Assembly: GCF_040545925.1 (NCBI RefSeq) | Contig: NZ_JBEPMX010000002.1 | Coordinates: 186,001 to 250,000 of the forward strand | Reading direction: 5' to 3' | Length of the DNA stretch: 64,000 bases | Origin: Alkalibacillus flavidus | Lineage (GTDB): Bacteria; Bacillota; Bacilli; Bacillales; Alkalibacillaceae | Part shown: positions 63,878 to 64,000 of the stretch, piece after piece | Numbering within the stretch: position 1 is the stretch's first letter | Layout: each line of letters starts with the position of its first letter | Notes under the pieces: generated by a model | Database searches by the model: none | Told to the model about the DNA's origin: nothing | The model's input: only the letters and a program-made list of their open reading frames with translations | Translations under genes and position numbers: made by a program

Positions 63878-64000
63878 ATGAGTCAATTGTTCGCATTAGA
63901 CATTGGAACGCGTAGCGTCGTCGGCGTTATTTTAGAAAAAGATGGCGACATTTATAACGTCATTGATATGATTTCAAAAGAACATAAAGAACGATCGATG
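63878..64000 (+). CDS. FtsA/PilM-like actin-fold ATPase (5' part only)
   Basis: The first 41 codons are present before the window ends. The peptide MSQLFALDIGTRSVVGVILE has the phosphate-1 loop of the actin/Hsp70/FtsA superfamily. GAGGTGA lies 6 nt before the ATG. Large FtsA-like proteins of unknown role occur in Bacillaceae, apart from the dcw-cluster FtsA. The window does not show enough to say which type this is. Confidence 0.7.
   Translation, partial: MSQLFALDIGTRSVVGVILEKDGDIYNVIDMISKEHKERSM

Noticed and set aside
1..64000. CRISPR array, rRNA operon, tRNA gene, prophage or replication origin
   Set aside because: No regular direct repeats with spacers, no rRNA or cloverleaf sequence, no phage structural genes and no DnaA-box cluster were found.

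Overview
The window is about 64 kb of chromosome from a low-GC, endospore-forming Firmicute of the family Bacillaceae. Spore-specific genes (ytrH, ytrI, ytfJ, an alpha/beta small acid-soluble spore protein, refZ) occur together with a gene order very close to the ytaF-to-ccpA segment of Bacillus subtilis. Many proteins carry acidic stretches (UPF0182 protein, PBP tail, MotS linker) and a MotPS-type (sodium-type) stator lies beside ccpA. This suggests a moderately halophilic or alkaliphilic relative such as the Alkalibacillus/Halobacillus/Virgibacillus group. The genus is a guess; the family is well supported. No rRNA, tRNA, prophage or CRISPR array was seen.

Layout. 1-6.2 kb: ytaF (partial), mutM, polA, phoR, phoP on the minus strand. 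6.2-6.7 kb: a strong terminator and a GC-rich intergenic repeat. 6.7-21.4 kb: a long minus-strand block of central metabolism and replication: mdh-icd-citZ, two small membrane proteins, pyk-pfkA, accA-accD with a FadR-like regulator, malic enzyme and dnaE. 21.6-33.0 kb: mixed-strand genes: ytrH-ytrI, nrnA, ytpI, ytoI, ytkL, an M24 peptidase, ald, an SDR protein, a universal stress protein, an EcsC-family protein, ytxK, ytfJ, ytfI.

33.0-38.6 kb is an AT-rich accessory stretch. It holds asnB, a membrane-anchored C39-like peptidase, a truncated gene remnant and about 3 kb of decayed or structured non-coding DNA. It lies where B. subtilis has yteJ-sppA-nadK, so it marks a rearrangement point. 38.6-47.8 kb returns to conserved order: ytcJ-type amidohydrolase, SASP, thiI-nifZ, a small membrane protein, ezrA, refZ, the free Met-R-sulfoxide reductase and rpsD with its leader. 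Two copies of a 196-199 bp miniature element with 14-bp terminal inverted repeats and 8-bp target duplications lie here in opposite orientation. 47.9-64 kb: a divergent MurE-like ligase, a UPF0182 membrane protein, tyrS with a tyrosine T-box, a class A PBP with an FN3 domain and a Ser/Asp/Gly tail, acuABC, motPS, ccpA, aroA(G), and the start of an FtsA/PilM-like ATPase.

How it works together. The window covers TCA entry (citZ, icd, mdh), lower glycolysis (pfkA, pyk), malonyl-CoA supply (accDA) and pyruvate/malate exchange (malS, ald). Their global regulator CcpA and the acetyl-CoA synthetase modifiers (acuABC) are also present. Cell-envelope functions (PBP, MurE-like ligase, AsnB, EzrA, PhoPR, C39 peptidase) are a second theme. 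No wholly new multi-gene system is evident. The strongest leads are the MurE paralogue that has lost its diaminopimelate-binding residues, the miniature transposon pair, the structured non-coding island at 33.4-34.0 kb, and the terminator hairpin that overlaps the ytaF ribosome binding site.
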